DNA of 64,000 bases from Nocardia cerradoensis NBRC 101014. Lineage in GTDB: Bacteria > Actinomycetota > Actinomycetes > Mycobacteriales > Mycobacteriaceae. Both the position numbers and the translations under genes were made by a program. Location: contig NZ_BAFW01000005.1 in the NCBI RefSeq assembly GCF_000308535.1, forward strand, positions 41,677 through 105,676, written 5' to 3'. The notes under the pieces are model-generated. The model did not search any database. It was not told the DNA's origin and saw only the letters and a program-made list of their open reading frames with translations. Of this stretch, positions 51,053-60,569 are shown in pieces. How positions within the stretch are numbered: position 1 is the stretch's first letter; each line of letters starts with the position of its first letter.

Positions 51053-51931
51053 GTGCGTGAACCCAGATCCACCGCCGTGAACGGGCACGAGACGGCCGCG
51101 ACGGCCACCGATGCGGCGTCGGTCACATCGATCGAATCGAGTTCTGCGGCTCGAAAAAAATCTCCGCGGAAATCCGCGCGCGTGAACGTGAAACCGGCCG
51201 CGCGATTCGCCGACGAAACCCGGCTGGGTCTGGTACGCCGTGCGCGGCGGATGAATCGCACGCTGGCGCTGGCATTTCCCGATGCGCACTGCGAACTGGA
51301 TTTCACCACCCCACTCGAATTGGCCGTTGCCACAATCCTTTCCGCGCAATGCACCGACGTCCGGGTGAATCAGACGACGCCGGCATTGTTCGCCCGGTAC
51401 CGCGACGCCGAGGCCTATGCCGCGGCCGACCGCACGGAACTCGAGGAATACATCCGGCCCACCGGCTTCTACCGCAACAAGACGAGTTCGCTGATCGGGC
51501 TGGGACAGGCGCTAGTGGAACAACACGACGGCGTGCTCCCGCACACGATGTCCGAATTGGTCAAATTGCCGGGAATCGGGCGCAAGACCGCCAATGTCAT
51601 CCTCGGCAATGCCTTCGATGTGCCGGGAATCACTGTCGATACCCATTTCTCGCGGCTGGTGCAGCGGTGGAAATGGACCACCGAGGACGATCCGGTAAAG
51701 ATCGAACACGCCGTCGGCGAACTGATCGAGCGCAAGGAATGGACGATGCTCTCGCATCGGGTGATCTTCCACGGCCGTCGCGTCTGCCACTCCCGTAAAC
51801 CGGCGTGCGGCGCCTGCCTGCTGGCCAAGGATTGCCCCTCGTTCGGAATCGGCCCGACCGACCCCGTGACGGCCGCCGCACTGGTGAAGGGACCCGAGGC
51901 CGAGCATCTGCTCGAATTGGTGGGCCGGTGA
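51053..51931 (+). CDS. nth: Endonuclease III (DNA glycosylase/AP lyase)
   Basis: 292 residues from the GTG at 51053; a shorter start at 51183 would remove a 43-residue low-complexity head not found in most Nth. Core motifs: [21 protein letters not shown] ([12 protein letters not shown]), Hh[18 protein letters not shown] with the catalytic Lys, DTHFSRL with the catalytic Asp, and the [4Fe-4S] cluster [17 protein letters not shown] (C-x6-C-x2-C-x5-C). Removes oxidised pyrimidines. Its stop overlaps the next start (GTGA). Confidence 0.96.
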   Translation: MREPRSTAVNGHETAATATDAASVTSIESSSAARKKSPRKSARVNVKPAARFADETRLGLVRRARRMNRTLALAFPDAHCELDFTTPLELAVATILSAQCTDVRVNQTTPALFARYRDAEAYAAADRTELEEYIRPTGFYRNKTSSLIGLGQALVEQHDGVLPHTMSELVKLPGIGRKTANVILGNAFDVPGITVDTHFSRLVQRWKWTTEDDPVKIEHAVGELIERKEWTMLSHRVIFHGRRVCHSRKPACGACLLAKDCPSFGIGPTDPVTAAALVKGPEAEHLLELVGR

Positions 51932-52581
51932 AATCGGTTCCCACGGCGTGGCGATGGGCGTTCGTCATTCTCATAGCGGTGGTGGCACTCGCGGTCGCGG
52001 TCTGGCCGCGCGGCGACGACCACACTCCGTCCGTGACCACCACCGCGGTGCGGGGCGGTCCCGCCTCCCCCTCCGACGGTCAGCGTGCCGCGGCGGCGTT
52101 GGCCGAGTGTCCGCGCCCGGGAGATCCGTCGGGCCGGCCGCCGACGCCGGCCGCCGGCCCGCTGGCCGGAATCACTCTCGACTGTCTGGCCGACGGGCGT
52201 CCGGTCGACCTCGGCGAGGCGCTGGCCGGACGTCCGGCCCTGGTGAATCTGTGGGCCTACTGGTGTGAGCCGTGCGCGCGGGAACTGCCCGCGCTGCAGC
52301 AATTCTCGGCCCGCGCCGGTAGCGCGCTGACGGTGCTGACCGTGCACAGCGATCCCGACGAGAGCAAGGCACTGGCCCGCCTGCGTGATCTCGACGTGCA
52401 TCTGCCGGGTACGCAGGACGGCGCCGGAAAGGTGCGCACGGCGGTGCGGGCGCCGGCCGTGCTGCCGGTCTCGGTACTGGTCCGCGCCGACGGTTCGATC
52501 GCGAAGGTGGTGGTCCGGCCGTTCGATACCGCCGACGACGTCGCCGCCACCGTCGCGCAGGAATTGGGAGTGCGGGTGTGA
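51928..52581 (+). CDS. Membrane-anchored thioredoxin-like (TlpA/ResA) protein
   Basis: 217 residues from the GTG overlapping the nth stop. One N-terminal helix ([17 protein letters not shown]), then a thioredoxin fold with [20 protein letters not shown] (CxxC active site) and [13 protein letters not shown] (cis-Pro). Extracytoplasmic thiol-disulfide exchange, as for Rv3673c. Part of the nth-marP operon. Confidence 0.93.
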   Translation: MKSVPTAWRWAFVILIAVVALAVAVWPRGDDHTPSVTTTAVRGGPASPSDGQRAAAALAECPRPGDPSGRPPTPAAGPLAGITLDCLADGRPVDLGEALAGRPALVNLWAYWCEPCARELPALQQFSARAGSALTVLTVHSDPDESKALARLRDLDVHLPGTQDGAGKVRTAVRAPAVLPVSVLVRADGSIAKVVVRPFDTADDVAATVAQELGVRV

Positions 52582-52668
52582 ACGGGCAGGACTCGAGAAC
52601 GGGCGAGGGATTGATCCGGTACCGACCGGCAGCGGAGGCAGTACGCACGACCGTGGAGGGCCTCGTCC

Positions 52669-53436
52669 GTGCCCGATAGATCCGATATGAACGACAATTC
52701 GACAGCGGAGCACCGGCCGCACCTGCTCGCCACCGACATCCCGGGCTGGTTGCGCGGAGTCGCCGAACATGAACCGGCCGATCCGACGGGCGTGAATCAG
52801 GTGCTCAATCGCACCGCGGGCAAGCTGGTATCGGCCGCGTTGCGACCTCGGGAGGCCGCGGTGCTCGTGTTGTTCGGCGGTTCGCCGGACGCCGATCCGG
52901 GAGCTCGTGGCGGCCTGCCCGCCGACGCGGACGTATTGCTGACTCAGCGCGCGGCCACCCTGCGCCAACATCGCGGGCAGGTCGCCTTCCCCGGCGGCGG
53001 AGTGGAGCCGGGTGACGACGGTCCGGTCGGCACCGCACTGCGCGAGGCACGCGAGGAGACCGGCCTGGACCCCGTGGGCGTGGAGCCGTTCGCCGTCCTG
53101 CCCAAGATCTTCGTCCCGCCGTCCCGGTTCGACGTCACGCCCGTCGTCGCGTACTGGCGCACGCCCGGTGAGGTGGGGGTGGTCAGCGAAACCGAGGCCG
53201 CTCGCGTGGTGCGGGTGCCACTGGCGGATCTGATCGACCCGGCGAACCGGTTCGTCGTTCGCCATCCCCTGGGGTACATGGGGCCGGCCTTCGCGGTCGA
53301 TGGCATGCTCGTCTGGGGTTTCACCGCCGGCGTGCTCGCCGGTCTGCTTGCGGTATCGGGATGGGAGCGGGACTGGGATCACCACGACGTGCGTGATCTG
53401 CAGGCTTCGCTCGCGGCAGTGGGGATGACGTTATGA
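52669..53436 (+). CDS. NUDIX hydrolase (CoA pyrophosphatase-like)
   Basis: 255 residues from the GTG at 52669, with GGAGG 9 nt upstream; an ATG at 52687 is the alternative. The Nudix box GGVEPGDDGPVGTALREAREETGL is complete, preceded by LRQHRGQVAFPGG, the UPF0035 motif of coenzyme A pyrophosphatases (NUDT7/8-like). Hydrolyses CoA or its derivatives to phosphopantetheine and 3',5'-ADP. Rv3672c equivalent; stop overlaps marP start (ATGA). Confidence 0.93.
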   Translation: MPDRSDMNDNSTAEHRPHLLATDIPGWLRGVAEHEPADPTGVNQVLNRTAGKLVSAALRPREAAVLVLFGGSPDADPGARGGLPADADVLLTQRAATLRQHRGQVAFPGGGVEPGDDGPVGTALREAREETGLDPVGVEPFAVLPKIFVPPSRFDVTPVVAYWRTPGEVGVVSETEAARVVRVPLADLIDPANRFVVRHPLGYMGPAFAVDGMLVWGFTAGVLAGLLAVSGWERDWDHHDVRDLQASLAAVGMTL

Positions 53437-54626
53437 GTAGTTCCGGGTGGCTCGACCTCGCGGTCGTCATCATCGCGCTGCTGGCCGCCACCTCGGGGTG
53501 GAGACAGGGCGCGGTGGCCTCGGCGCTCGGATTTCTCGGCGTGGTGCTCGGCGCGGTGGCCGGCATCCTGATCGCGCCGCACATCCTGCAGCACATCAGC
53601 GAGGGCCGTAAGCGCGTCCTGGTGGGCGTCGTCCTCATCGTCGCGCTGGTGATCGTCGGCGAAGTGGCCGGCATGGTGCTCGGCCGCGCGGCGCGCAGCG
53701 GTATGCGGCATCCGTTCACCCGCAGCATCGACAGCGTGGTGGGTGCGGCGCTGCAGTGTGTGGCCGTAATGGTCACCGCCTGGCTGCTGGCGTTGCCGCT
53801 GGCGTCGTCGTCCCAGCCGGGTATCGCGGCCGCGGTCAACGGCTCCCGGGTGCTCGCCGACGTGAATCAGGTCGCGCCGAACTGGCTGCGCCGCGTGCCG
53901 AACGAATTCTCCAAACTGCTCAACACCTCGGGTCTGCCGGAGGTGATCGGCCCGTTCGGCCGCGCGCCGATCGCCGCGGTCGAACCGCCGGATCCGAGCG
54001 TTCTCGACACGCCCGTCGCGCTGAACCTTCAGCACAGCGTGTTGCGGGTGAACGGTGTCGCGCCGAGTTGCCAGCGCGCGCTGGAGGGTTCCGGATTCGT
54101 CGTGGCGCCCGAGCGCATCATGACCAATGCGCACGTGGTCGCGGGCACCTCCACCGTGCAGGTCGACACCGCGCGCGGTCGCTTGGACGCGACGGTCGTG
54201 TTGTTCGACCCGTCCAAGGACGTCGCCATCCTGGCCGTTCCCGGCCTCAACGCGCCGGTGATCCCGCTCGCGCCCTCGCCCGGAAAATCCGGCCAGAGTT
54301 CGATCGTCCTCGGCTACCCCGGCGGCGGCCCCTACACCGCCAGCGCGGCCCGGGTGCGCGAGACACTCGAGTTGACCGGTCCCGACATCTACAAGAGCAA
54401 CACCGTCGAACGCCAGGTCTACACGGTGCGCGGGCGGGTCCGCGCCGGCAATTCCGGTGGCCCGCTGGTCGACACCGACGGTGAGGTGCTGGGCGTGGTC
54501 TTCGGCGCGGCGGTCACCGACGACGACACCGGCTATGTGCTCACCTTGAAGGAGGTCGAATCCGATCTGGAGGCCGCGTCGAATTCGACCGCGCCCGTCG
54601 GCACCGGTGACTGCGTCCTGAGCTGA
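53433..54626 (+). CDS. marP: Periplasmic serine protease MarP (acid resistance)
   Basis: 397 residues. Four N-terminal helices (about 8-125) form a CvpA/colicin V-like membrane domain; a chymotrypsin-like protease follows with the triad in MTNAHVVAG (His), DPSKDVAIL (Asp) and GNSGGPLVD (Ser). Two Cys (PSCQRALEG and GDCVLS) can form the regulatory disulfide seen in MarP. In M. tuberculosis MarP (Rv3671c) protects pH homeostasis in acid. Last gene of the nth operon. Confidence 0.95.
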   Translation: MSSSGWLDLAVVIIALLAATSGWRQGAVASALGFLGVVLGAVAGILIAPHILQHISEGRKRVLVGVVLIVALVIVGEVAGMVLGRAARSGMRHPFTRSIDSVVGAALQCVAVMVTAWLLALPLASSSQPGIAAAVNGSRVLADVNQVAPNWLRRVPNEFSKLLNTSGLPEVIGPFGRAPIAAVEPPDPSVLDTPVALNLQHSVLRVNGVAPSCQRALEGSGFVVAPERIMTNAHVVAGTSTVQVDTARGRLDATVVLFDPSKDVAILAVPGLNAPVIPLAPSPGKSGQSSIVLGYPGGGPYTASAARVRETLELTGPDIYKSNTVERQVYTVRGRVRAGNSGGPLVDTDGEVLGVVFGAAVTDDDTGYVLTLKEVESDLEAASNSTAPVGTGDCVLS

Positions 54627-54664
54627 CCCGCTGACGGCACGCGTGGACGGGGGCCCGCCATGCG

Positions 54665-55636
54665 TTAGACGTACTGCGCGGTCGCCTGATCCCCCAGCAG
54701 TTTCGACAGTTCCGTCGTGACGGCGTCCGGATTCTCCTGGTGAGCGAAGTGCCCGGCCTGCGGGATCGTGACCACCCGGCGATCCGGTGAGAGTTTGCCC
54801 GCGCCGCGCACGGTGGATTCGAGCATGTAATGGTCGGCGTCGCCGCGCAGGATCAGCGTGGGCACGCGGACCGGTTCGCGCATCGCCGCCAGGAAGCGGC
54901 GGCCGTCGGGACGCCATTGACTGCGGAAGGCCCAGCGCTGATATTCCAGGGCACAGTGCGCCGCGCCGGGAATCCGGATCGCCGAGCGCATGCGCTGGGC
55001 GGTGTCGACGAACTCCGTAGTGCCCGCCCACCGCGGCGCGACCCGCTCGCGCACGAGACGTTCGATTTCGAATCCGTCCTGGCGGGTCAGCCGGCGCTCG
55101 CCGTACCGCGGCAGCTGATATCGCAGAAAATTCGGGAGATAGGCCGCACGCTGGCGACGATCGCGCAGCACGGCCCGTTTCAACGCCACCGGATGCGGTG
55201 AGGCGATCAGCGCGATCGACCGCACCACCCGCGGATGCAGCACCGCGGTCGCCCAGCACACCAGCCCGCCCTCGGCATGGCCGACGAGGGTGGCGTCGGT
55301 ATGCCCGAGCGCCCGCACCAGGCCGGCGATATCACCGGCCAGCGTCCAGCCGTCGTAGCCGCGCGGAGGTTTGTCGGAATCGCCGTATCCGCGCAGATCG
55401 ACCGCGACCGCGCGATAGCCGGCCTGGGTGAGACCGGTCAGCTGGTGCCGCCACGACCACCAGAAATCGCCGAAGCCGTGCAGCAGGACGACCAGCGGCC
55501 GCCCGGGATCGCCCACCGCATCGTCCGCGCCGCCCTCGGCGATGTGGAATCGGATGCCGTTGGCGTGCACGTCGCGATGCGTCCACGGGCCGTCGAAGCG
55601 GACGCTGGACGGATCGGGAAGCGGATTCGACGACAC
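54665..55636 (-). CDS. Alpha/beta hydrolase, EphE-like, with atypical nucleophile elbow
   Basis: 323 residues. VVLLHGFGDFWWSWRHQLTGL (oxyanion region), VDLRGYGDSDKPPRGYDGWTL, LRGDADHYM and PQAGHFAHQE (His) match the epoxide-hydrolase-like group, and the position corresponds to ephE (Rv3670). However the elbow reads LVGHAEGGL: where G-x-[D/S]-x-G needs a nucleophile, there is Ala. The mycobacterial protein, as I remember it (GHADGG), shares this. So classic epoxide hydrolysis is doubtful. Confidence 0.88.
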   Translation of the reverse strand: MSSNPLPDPSSVRFDGPWTHRDVHANGIRFHIAEGGADDAVGDPGRPLVVLLHGFGDFWWSWRHQLTGLTQAGYRAVAVDLRGYGDSDKPPRGYDGWTLAGDIAGLVRALGHTDATLVGHAEGGLVCWATAVLHPRVVRSIALIASPHPVALKRAVLRDRRQRAAYLPNFLRYQLPRYGERRLTRQDGFEIERLVRERVAPRWAGTTEFVDTAQRMRSAIRIPGAAHCALEYQRWAFRSQWRPDGRRFLAAMREPVRVPTLILRGDADHYMLESTVRGAGKLSPDRRVVTIPQAGHFAHQENPDAVTTELSKLLGDQATAQYV

Positions 55637-55657
55637 GCCGAAAGCGTAATCGCCGGA

Positions 55658-56149
55658 CTATGCCGTCGGCTTGCCGGCCGGGCTCTCGGCGTGTGAGCCG
55701 AAGCCGTGCGGCAGCACCGTCCGGGTTTCCTTGAGCGATTCGATCGTCTTCTCCGGCGCTCGCAGTTTGCGGACCTTCCGGTAGCCGAGCAGGGCCAGCA
55801 CCGCCACCACCACGATCATCAGCACGAAGACGATCAGGAACGCCGCCCACCGGTACAGCCACACGTCCAGCAACTCGGCGAGGAAGAAGAAAAAGAAGAA
55901 CGACGAGAACAGCAGCACCGTCAGCGCGCCGATGAAGAAGACGCTGCCCTGCAGGCCCTTCTTGATCTCGCCGGTCACCTCGGCCTTGGCCAGCTCCACC
56001 TCGGCGCGGACCAGGGTCGACATCTGCTCGGCGGCGTCGCGCACCAGATCCCCGACGCTGGCATTCGCGGTGGTATCGACCTCGGACAGCGGAATCGAGG
56101 TGATGGTCCGGTTTCGGCCCGCGTCGTTACCGCCGTTTGTGAAGCTCAA
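55658..56149 (-). CDS. Phage holin-like integral membrane protein (PF07332-type, Rv3669-like)
   Basis: 163 residues from a TTG at 56147-56149 with AGAAGGG 8 nt upstream. SVGDLVRDAAEQMSTLVRAEVELAKAEVTGEIKKGLQGSVFFIGALTVLLFSSFFFFFFLAELL is the holin_3_6 superfamily pattern: amphipathic helix, then two membrane helices with a long Phe run. Its presence next to marP/ephE is conserved. Role unknown; not evidence of a phage. Confidence 0.85.
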   Translation of the reverse strand: MSFTNGGNDAGRNRTITSIPLSEVDTTANASVGDLVRDAAEQMSTLVRAEVELAKAEVTGEIKKGLQGSVFFIGALTVLLFSSFFFFFFLAELLDVWLYRWAAFLIVFVLMIVVVAVLALLGYRKVRKLRAPEKTIESLKETRTVLPHGFGSHAESPAGKPTA

Positions 56150-56188
56150 TTGCTCGACCCTTCTCCATGTCCCGGTGCTGTCCGGCCT

Positions 56189-57400
56189 TCACTCGTATTC
56201 GGTGGCCGCACTCGCGTCTCGCCGCGCCTGATGCGCCCGCCCACGCCGCAACAGTAGCGCCGAACCGAGCAGAGAGGCCGCCAAGGACGTCATCAACACG
56301 GCGGCTTTCGCCAGTTCGGTCGCGGCCCGGTCGGGCAACGCGAGTTCTGCCACCAAGAGGCTAACGGTGAAACCGATCCCGCCCAGTACCGACAGGGCCG
56401 ACATATCCCGATTGCCGAGACCGGCGGGCCGCCTGGCGATTCCGAACCGGATCGCCAGCCAGCTCGAGCCGAAGATGCCCACGGTCTTGCCGATCAGCAG
56501 TCCGGCGATGATCGCCAGCGACAGCCGCGAGGTGAACATCTCGCCGAACACCTTGGTGGACAACGGAACTCCGGAGGCGAACAGTGCGAACAGCGGGACG
56601 CACACGCCCGCGGAGATCGGCTGGAACAGATGCTCGAGCCGGGTCGCCGGCGCCTCGTCCTCCTCCGGATCCGGTCGTACCCGGGTCAGCAGCCCGCAGA
56701 TCACTCCCGCCAGCGTGGGATGAATCCCCGCCTCGTGCAGGGCGTACCACGAGAGCAGCGCCAGCGGCGCATACACCAGCGGGGACCGAATCCGCAGCCG
56801 CTGCGCGACGGCCCAGCCCGCGAAGCAGGCGGCCGCGCCCGCGAGCCAGCCGACGGCCACCGTGGTCGTGAACAGCACCGCGATCATGACGATCGCCATC
56901 AGATCGTCGACGACGGCCAGGCTGAGCAGAAACACCCTCGCCCCGGCCGGAATTCGCGAGCCGGTCATGGCCAGCACCGCCAGCGCGAAGGCGATATCGG
57001 TCGCCACCGGAATCGCCCAGCCGCGGTCCATCCCCGGCACACCCCAGCCGATGGTGAAGGCGATCACCGCGGGGGTGATCACACCGCCCACCGCGGCCAC
57101 CACCGGCAGCGTGGCCCGTTTGCGATCGGCCAGCTCACCGACGACGAGTTCGCGTTTGAGTTCGAGCCCGGCGACGAAGAAGAACACCGCGAGCAGACCG
57201 TCCTCGGTCCAATCGCCCAGAGTGAGGTCCAGATGCAGCGGCGGGATCGCGAGGGGCGTGTCCACCATCGCGAAATAGCTGTCGCGCCGCGGAGAATTGG
57301 CCCACAGCAGCGCCACCGCCGCGGCGACGAGCAGCAATGCGCCGCCCACGGTTTCGGTACGGAGATAACGAGCGAGCTCGGAGCGCAGCGCGACGATCAC
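56189..57400 (-). CDS. nhaA: Na+/H+ antiporter NhaA
   Basis: 403 residues from the GTG at 57398-57400, AGGA 6 nt upstream. FFFVAGLELKRELVVGEL, PVATDIAFALAVLAM, LSLAVVDDLMAIVMIAV (the DD pair that binds Na+) and GGIGFTVSLLVAELAL are NhaA landmarks, with about 12 helices. Exchanges internal Na+ for external H+. A TAAAAT -10-like box lies at 57499-57504 (minus). It interrupts the order seen in M. tuberculosis, where a protease gene lies here. Confidence 0.96.
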   Translation of the reverse strand: MIVALRSELARYLRTETVGGALLLVAAAVALLWANSPRRDSYFAMVDTPLAIPPLHLDLTLGDWTEDGLLAVFFFVAGLELKRELVVGELADRKRATLPVVAAVGGVITPAVIAFTIGWGVPGMDRGWAIPVATDIAFALAVLAMTGSRIPAGARVFLLSLAVVDDLMAIVMIAVLFTTTVAVGWLAGAAACFAGWAVAQRLRIRSPLVYAPLALLSWYALHEAGIHPTLAGVICGLLTRVRPDPEEDEAPATRLEHLFQPISAGVCVPLFALFASGVPLSTKVFGEMFTSRLSLAIIAGLLIGKTVGIFGSSWLAIRFGIARRPAGLGNRDMSALSVLGGIGFTVSLLVAELALPDRAATELAKAAVLMTSLAASLLGSALLLRRGRAHQARRDASAATEYE

Positions 57401-57559
57401 GGAGATCCTTTCGGGAGCGGACGGCGACTGCGGCGGGCACTCCCGCAACGGGCTCACCAACCACACGCCGACCAGACTTCCCGGCACTCCTCGACGAAAT
57501 TTTACCGGTCCCGAGGTGTCCTTTTACGGCCGCCTTCCGGTTCCATCGGCGCGAACGGG

Positions 57560-57596
57560 CGAGCCCACGCCCGGTGCGGCACCGGACGTGGGCTCG
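57560..57596. terminator. Bidirectional hairpin downstream of acs
   Basis: Outer 10-bp arms (57560-57569, 57587-57596) and inner CCGGTGC/GCACCGG; 14 bp past the acs stop. Confidence 0.65.
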
Positions 57597-57610
57597 AAAA
57601 GCGCGGTCGA

Positions 57611-59566
57611 TCAGGCGTTGGAGGCGCGGATGGCTTCGAAGACGTTGGGGTCGACCAGGGTGGAGGTGTCGCCGAGTTCGCGGCCCTCGGCGACGTCGCG
57701 CAGCAGGCGCCGCATGATCTTGCCGGAGCGGGTCTTGGGCAGTTCGGGCACGATGTGGATCTCGCGGGGGCGCGCGATCGGGCTGATCTCGCGGGAGACC
57801 TCGGCCTTGAGCTCGTCGACCAGCTGCTGTCCGGAGTTGTTCGAGCCGCCGGTGAGGATGACGAAGGCGACGATGCCCTGGCCGGTGGTGGCGTCGCTGG
57901 CGCCGACGACCGCGGCCTCGGCGACGCTGTGGTGGCCGACGAGCGCGGATTCGACTTCGGCGGTGGAGATGCGGTGGCCGGAGACGTTCATGACGTCGTC
58001 GACGCGGCCGAGGACCCATAGCGCGCCGTCGGCGTCGATCTTGGCGCCGTCGCCGGCGAAGTACCAGCCCTGGGCGGCGAAGCGTTCCCAGTAGGTGGCC
58101 TTGTAGCGTTCGTCGTCGCCCCAGATGCCGCGCAGCATCGACGGCCACGGCTGGTCGAGGACCAGATATCCGTTGGCTTCCGTTGATCCGCGTTCCACCG
58201 GATTGCCTTCCTCGTCAACGACTTTCGCGGTGATGCCGGGCAGCGGGGCCATGGCGGCGCCGGGTTTGGCGGCGGTGACGCCGGGCAGCGGGGAGATCAT
58301 GATGGCGCCGGTTTCGGTCTGCCACCAGGTGTCCACGATGGGTGCGGTGCCCGCGCCGATGACTTCGCGGTACCAGCGCCAGGCCTCGGGGTTGATCGGT
58401 TCGCCGACCGAGCCGAGCACGCGCAGCGAGGACAGATCGTGGGCGTCGGGGATCTCGCGGCCCCACTTCATGAAGGTGCGGATCAGCGTGGGTGCGGTGT
58501 AATAGATTGTGACACCGTACTTCTCGATGATCTGCCAGTGCCGGTGCTCGTCGGGGAAGTTGGGGGTGCCCTCGTAGACGACCTGGGTGGCACGGTTGGC
58601 CAGCGGGCCGTACACGATGTAGGAGTGCCCGGTGACCCAGCCGATGTCGGCGGTGCACCAGTACACGTCCGCGCCGGGTTTGTGGTCGAACACGTAGTGG
58701 TGGGTGTAGGCGACCTGGGTCAGGTAGCCGCCCGAGGTGTGCAGGATGCCCTTGGGTTTTCCGGTGGTGCCGGAGGTGTAGAGGATGTAGAGCGGGTGCT
58801 CGGCGTCGAAAGGCTGGGCCTCGTGCTCGGGACTGGCCTGGGCGACGGTGTCGTGCCACCACAGGTCGCGGCCCTCGGTCCACGGGATCTCGATGTTCGT
58901 GCGCCGCACCACCAGGACGTGTTCGACGCTGTGCGGGACGTCGCCGTGGGCGTAGAGCGCTTCGTCGACGGCTTCCTTCAGCGGTGCGGCCTTGCCGCGG
59001 CGCCATTGGCCGTCGGTGGTGATCACCAGGCGGGCCTCGGCGTCGTCGACGCGCTGGCGCAGGGCACTGGGGGAGAAACCGGCGAAGACCACCGAATGGG
59101 TCAGGCCCAGCCGCGCACAGGCCAGCATCGAGACGATGGCCTCGGGGACCATCGGCATGTAGATCGCGACCCGGTCGCCGGCGACCAGGCCCAGTTCGGT
59201 GAAGTAATTGGCGGCCTGGCTCACCTCGGCCTGCAGCTGGGCGTAGGTGATCGAGCGCGAATCGCCGGGCTCACCCTCCCAGTGGATGGCGACCTGGTCG
59301 CCGTGGCCGTCGGCGACGTGGCGGTCCACGCAGTTGTAGGCCACGTTGAGCTTGCCGCCGGTGAACCAGCGCGCGAACGGGGCGTCGTCCCAGTCCAGCA
59401 CGCGATCCCACGGTTGATGCCAGTGCAGCCGCTGCGCCTGCTCGGCCCAGAACCCGTCGCGATCCGCCGTCGCCCGCTCGTAGATGGACGCATCGGCATT
59501 GGCTGCCGCGGCGAATTCGGCGGTAGGCGGGTACACGTCTCGGTGCTCAGCGGTGGTGTCGGTCAT
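57611..59566 (-). CDS. acs: Acetyl-CoA synthetase (AMP-forming)
   Basis: 651 residues from the ATG at 59564-59566 with GGAGG 4 nt upstream. ILYTSGTTGKPKGILHTSGGYL (P-loop), WCTADIGWVTGHSYIVYGPL, DTWWQTETGAIM, and the C-terminal GRVDDVMNVSGHRIS plus PKTRSGKIMRRLLR (the Lys that is acetylated to switch the enzyme off) are all present. Activates acetate to acetyl-CoA. Rv3667 equivalent. Confidence 0.97.
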   Translation of the reverse strand: MTDTTAEHRDVYPPTAEFAAAANADASIYERATADRDGFWAEQAQRLHWHQPWDRVLDWDDAPFARWFTGGKLNVAYNCVDRHVADGHGDQVAIHWEGEPGDSRSITYAQLQAEVSQAANYFTELGLVAGDRVAIYMPMVPEAIVSMLACARLGLTHSVVFAGFSPSALRQRVDDAEARLVITTDGQWRRGKAAPLKEAVDEALYAHGDVPHSVEHVLVVRRTNIEIPWTEGRDLWWHDTVAQASPEHEAQPFDAEHPLYILYTSGTTGKPKGILHTSGGYLTQVAYTHHYVFDHKPGADVYWCTADIGWVTGHSYIVYGPLANRATQVVYEGTPNFPDEHRHWQIIEKYGVTIYYTAPTLIRTFMKWGREIPDAHDLSSLRVLGSVGEPINPEAWRWYREVIGAGTAPIVDTWWQTETGAIMISPLPGVTAAKPGAAMAPLPGITAKVVDEEGNPVERGSTEANGYLVLDQPWPSMLRGIWGDDERYKATYWERFAAQGWYFAGDGAKIDADGALWVLGRVDDVMNVSGHRISTAEVESALVGHHSVAEAAVVGASDATTGQGIVAFVILTGGSNNSGQQLVDELKAEVSREISPIARPREIHIVPELPKTRSGKIMRRLLRDVAEGRELGDTSTLVDPNVFEAIRASNA

Positions 59567-59720
59567 CTCGCCTCCATCGGGCCTGTCCATCGGATACGCG
59601 TCGGCCGCAGCGTGACCGCGGCCACGATGTGACCCTAACGGACTGTGACCTGCGCCGCGTACCGGTCCCGAACGGCGGGCCCGGGACGCGGACCCCGGTC
59701 GGCCCTGTGATGCGCTCGGC

Positions 59721-59726
59721 TAGCGT
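59721..59726 (+). promoter_or_regulatory. -10 box, leaderless Fic-like gene
   Basis: TAGCGT in the context CGGCTAGCGTGTGG, identical to the yqeY promoter. Confidence 0.45.
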
Positions 59727-59733
59727 GTGGGTC

Positions 59734-60477
59734 GTGACCGACGTGCTGCAACCCCTGGTCGAGCTGCCCGGTGTCCGCGATGCGGCCGACCGCGCCCGCG
59801 ATGCGCTCGCCGAAGTCCACCGGCACAAGGCGAACCGGCGGGGCTGGCCGACGACGGCGGCCGAGGCGGCGGTCCGTGCGGCGCGGTCCTCGGCGGCGAT
59901 CGACGGCGGGGCCACCGAACTGCCCGCCGACGGCCGGGTCGCCGACCCGATTCTCGCGGGAGCGCTGCGGGTCGGGCAGGCCCTCGACGGTGACGCGCTG
60001 CGCAATCTGGTCGGTGTGTGGCAGCGGGCGCCGCTGCAGGCGCTGGCTCGTCTGCATCTGCTCGCCGCGGCCGATCTGGTCGACGACGAAATCGGTCTCG
60101 GCCGCCCGCGACCCGAACCGGGTGTCGCCGAACGACTCGATCTGCTGGCTCAGACCGTGCTGACCTCGACTGCGCCGGCCCCCGTGCTGGCCGCGGTGGT
60201 GCACGGCGAGTTGATGTCGTTGCGCCCCTTCGGTTCCGCCGACGGTGTCGTGGCGCGTGCGGCGTCACGACTGGTGGCCGTCGCGAGCGGCCTGGATCCG
60301 CACAGCCTCGGCGTGCCCGAGGTCTTCTGGTTGCGGCGCCGCCAGGCCTACGTCGACGCCGCGGCGGGCTTCGCCGGGGGGACGGCCGAGGGCGTGGGCG
60401 GTTGGGTGGTGTTCTGCTGCGGCGCGCTGGAGGACGGTGCCCGCGAGGCGCGATCGATCGCCGATGCGGCGGGATAG
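59734..60477 (+). CDS. Fic-like protein with degenerate active site (Rv3662c-like)
   Basis: 247 residues from the GTG at 59734; TAGCGT 7 nt upstream fits a leaderless start. Mostly alpha-helical. The segment VVHGELMSLRPFGSADGVVARAASRL aligns with the Fic core HPFxxGNGRxxR, but the catalytic His is Arg and GNGR is changed to ADGV, so AMP transfer by the usual mechanism is not expected. Corresponds in position to Rv3662c. Convergent with the HAD phosphatase. Confidence 0.8.
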   Translation: MTDVLQPLVELPGVRDAADRARDALAEVHRHKANRRGWPTTAAEAAVRAARSSAAIDGGATELPADGRVADPILAGALRVGQALDGDALRNLVGVWQRAPLQALARLHLLAAADLVDDEIGLGRPRPEPGVAERLDLLAQTVLTSTAPAPVLAAVVHGELMSLRPFGSADGVVARAASRLVAVASGLDPHSLGVPEVFWLRRRQAYVDAAAGFAGGTAEGVGGWVVFCCGALEDGAREARSIADAAG

Positions 60478-60485
60478 CGCGGGGG

Positions 60486-60569
60486 ATGAGCGCTGATCAC
60501 AGCGAGGGCGAAACGGGTCTGCACATCGAAGCGGGCGGCGTAGCCGTCGTCGGCCTCACCGCCCGCTAG
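60486..60569 (+). CDS. Possible 27-residue protein
   Basis: ATG at 60486 to TAG at 60567: MSADHSEGETGLHIEAGGVA then VVGLTAR. GGGGG directly upstream. Third positions are GC-rich, but 27 codons are not enough to be sure. It lies 8 bp past the Fic-like stop and may be antisense to the 3' end of the Ms1-like RNA. Confidence 0.3.
   Translation: MSADHSEGETGLHIEAGGVAVVGLTAR

Noticed and set aside
55658..56149. Holin-like protein as evidence of a prophage
   Set aside because: The family is chromosomal and conserved beside marP/ephE in actinobacteria; no other phage genes are present.
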